NCBI GenBank assembly: GCA_934456295.1
Contig: CAKSHB010000067.1
Span: 1-6,975, forward strand
Source of the DNA: an uncultured Clostridia bacterium
Lineage (GTDB): Bacteria; Bacillota; Clostridia; UBA1381; UMGS1253
Length of the DNA stretch: 6,975 nucleotides
Direction of reading: 5' to 3'
The first letter of the stretch is position 1; every line of letters starts with the position of its first letter. Below the pieces are notes generated by a model. That model was not told where the DNA came from. It ran no database searches and saw nothing but the letters and a program-made list of their open reading frames with translations. A program made the translations under genes and the position numbers. Positions 5,469-6,975 of the stretch are shown here, piece after piece.

Positions 5469-6975
5469 ATGCAGAGAATAGGAGTTTTTGTCTGCCACTG
5501 CGGCACAAACATTGCCGGAACGGTAGATGTAAAAGCAGTTGCACAGGCGCTTAAAAGCGAGCCGGGCGTTGTTTTCTCCACCGATTATCAGTATATGTGT
5601 TCCCAGGCAGGACAGAACATGATAAAAGACGCCATTGCAGAGCATAAGCTTTCGGGCATTGTTGTCTGCTCATGTTCACCGCGTATGCACGAGGCAACTT
5701 TCCGCAAAACGGCTGCCGGAGCAGGACTTAATCCATATATGGTGGAAATAGCAAACATACGCGAACAGTGCTCATGGGTTCACAAGGAGATGCCCGTAGG
5801 CACAGAAAAAGCAATAATACTTGCAAAAGCGGCTGTTGCAAAAGTAAACCTTAACGCGCCGCTCACCCCCGGCGAAAGCCCCGTAACAAAGCGAGCGCTG
5901 GTAATCGGCGGCGGTATCGCAGGTATACAGACAGCGCTTGACATTGCCGACGCAGGTTTTCCCGTTGACATAGTTGAAACAAAGCCGACCATCGGCGGAA
6001 AAATGGCTCAGCTCGATAAAACCTTCCCCACGCTCGACTGTGCCGCATGTATTCTGACACCTAAAATGGTTGATGTTGCACAAAACGAGAAAATCCGCAT
6101 TTTCTCATATTCGGAAGTAACCGACGTAAAAGGTTTCGTCGGAAATTTTGACGTTACAATCAAGCGCAAGGCAAGATATGTAAAAGAGGACGTGTGCACG
6201 GGTTGCGGCGCATGTACCGAAAAATGTCCTCAGAAAAAGGTACCCAACGAGTTTAACCTCGGCATGGACAACCGCCGTGCGATTTATATTCCGTTTGCAC
6301 AGGCTGTGCCGAAGGTTGCCACGATTGACCCGAATTACTGCACTATGCTTAAGACGGGCAAATGCGGCGTATGTTCAAAGGTATGTACCGCCGGCGCTAT
6401 CGACTATAAAGCACAGGACGAATTTATCGAGGAAAAATACGGCGCTATCGTTGCCGCAACGGGATTTAACCCGATTTCCATGGATAAATTCGACGAATTT
6501 GCATACTCGCAGTCAAAAGACGTTATCACCTCGCTTGAGCTTGAGCGTCTTATGAACGCCGCAGGTCCTACGGGCGGAACGCTTCTGCGTCCTTCGGACA
6601 ACGAACATCCGCACACAATCGTATTTGTGCAGTGTGTAGGCTCACGATGCAGTGCATGTGCCGAAAAAGGCAAGGAGTACTGTTCAAAAATCTGCTGTAT
6701 GTATACGGCAAAGCATGCAATGCTCATTCGTGACAAATATCCCGACACAGACGTTTATGTGTTCTACATAGACGTTCGTACACCGGGTAAAAACTTTGAT
6801 GAATTTTACCGCCGCGCCGTTGAAGAATACGGTGTGCATTATATCAAGGGCATGGTCGGAAAAGTATCGCCCGACGGCGGCAAACTGAAGGTTCAGGCTT
6901 CCGATTTGATTGACGGAAAACAGCTTCATATTGATGCCGACCTCGTAGTTCTTGCGGCTGCGATTGAACCTGATA
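5469..6975 (+). CDS. hdrA: Heterodisulfide reductase-like subunit A, flavin and iron-sulfur protein, 3' end outside window
   Basis: FAD-containing core subunit; in characterised HdrABC complexes its flavin splits electron pairs between a high-potential path (HdrC to HdrB) and low-potential ferredoxin. The frame is open from ATG 5469, behind AAGGAGA (5454-5460), to the window edge: 502 complete residues of a protein usually near 650, so about 150 are probably missing. In order: N-terminal domain with VCHCGTNIAG (C9, C11); FAD Rossmann motif GGGIAG (147-152) and IGGKMAQLDKTFPTLDCAAC, with C191 and C194 as ligands of the HdrA-specific cluster region; inserted ferredoxin domain with C243/C246/C249/C253 and C291/C299/C302/C306; then the CVGSRC segment (389-394), C397, C405, C409 and C410. 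No selenocysteine codon is seen at these sites. It follows hdrC by 17 bases. Absence of a fused MvhD or NADH-binding module holds only for the part visible. Confidence 0.95.
   Translation, partial: MQRIGVFVCHCGTNIAGTVDVKAVAQALKSEPGVVFSTDYQYMCSQAGQNMIKDAIAEHKLSGIVVCSCSPRMHEATFRKTAAGAGLNPYMVEIANIREQCSWVHKEMPVGTEKAIILAKAAVAKVNLNAPLTPGESPVTKRALVIGGGIAGIQTALDIADAGFPVDIVETKPTIGGKMAQLDKTFPTLDCAACILTPKMVDVAQNEKIRIFSYSEVTDVKGFVGNFDVTIKRKARYVKEDVCTGCGACTEKCPQKKVPNEFNLGMDNRRAIYIPFAQAVPKVATIDPNYCTMLKTGKCGVCSKVCTAGAIDYKAQDEFIEEKYGAIVAATGFNPISMDKFDEFAYSQSKDVITSLELERLMNAAGPTGGTLLRPSDNEHPHTIVFVQCVGSRCSACAEKGKEYCSKICCMYTAKHAMLIRDKYPDTDVYVFYIDVRTPGKNFDEFYRRAVEEYGVHYIKGMVGKVSPDGGKLKVQASDLIDGKQLHIDADLVVLAAAIEPD

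Noticed and set aside
6277..6555. 92-codon open frame on the + strand inside hdrA in another frame
   Set aside because: The hdrA frame is continuous through it with conserved cysteine motifs; the alternative product is Arg/Leu-rich low-information sequence with no family match I recognise.
1..6975. CRISPR array, insertion sequence, tRNA or rRNA, prophage or defence genes
   Set aside because: No regularly spaced repeats, transposase motifs, terminal repeats, or RNA-gene signatures are visible; the window is metabolic throughout.

Overview
The window looks like a piece of an anaerobic, low-to-mid GC Firmicute (Clostridia) genome. The reasons are the near-consensus -10 boxes and strong GGAGG-type ribosome sites, AT-rich intergenic regions with classic hairpin plus T-run terminators, an ATP-type PEP carboxykinase, and a bacterial HdrABC set. 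I cannot name the genus. All recognisable genes are on the + strand.

Layout: (1) 1-451 is the 3' end of pckA (ATP-dependent PEP carboxykinase), closed by a strong terminator at 484-533. (2) 452-670 holds that terminator and a near-consensus promoter (597-625) for a LysR-family regulator (671-1609), which has its own terminator (1618-1665). (3) 1610-1850 is a 241-base intergenic region. It carries the LysR terminator, a small GC-rich cluster of alternating inverted repeats (1717-1736), a perfect 8-bp inverted repeat (1751-1779) that is a good candidate activator site, and an extended -10 promoter lying inside a near-palindrome (1807-1824). (4) From 1851 to the right edge runs one apparent operon of five genes with gaps of 34 and 44 bases, an 11-base overlap and a 17-base gap: an LDH/MDH-family dehydrogenase, class II fumarase (fumC), and hdrB, hdrC and hdrA (cut by the window end). 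No strong terminator lies between these genes.

How the genes may work together: PEP carboxykinase (PEP/oxaloacetate), an oxaloacetate/malate-type dehydrogenase and fumarase (malate/fumarate) form the reductive C4 branch from PEP to fumarate. The HdrABC genes encode a flavin and iron-sulfur complex related to methanogen heterodisulfide reductase, a family that includes flavin-based electron-bifurcating enzymes. Their co-transcription with the malate/fumarate genes suggests that electron flow to or from a C4 acid couple is linked to HdrABC; the terminal acceptor is not visible here. Two points deserve attention: the dehydrogenase has a largely lactate-dehydrogenase-like sequence but carries the malate-type Arg at the specificity position, and the HdrBC module is fused to C4 metabolism at the operon level, which recalls thiol:fumarate reductase (TfrB is an HdrC-HdrB-like fusion). 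The LysR protein next door is the obvious candidate regulator, but this is inference from position.
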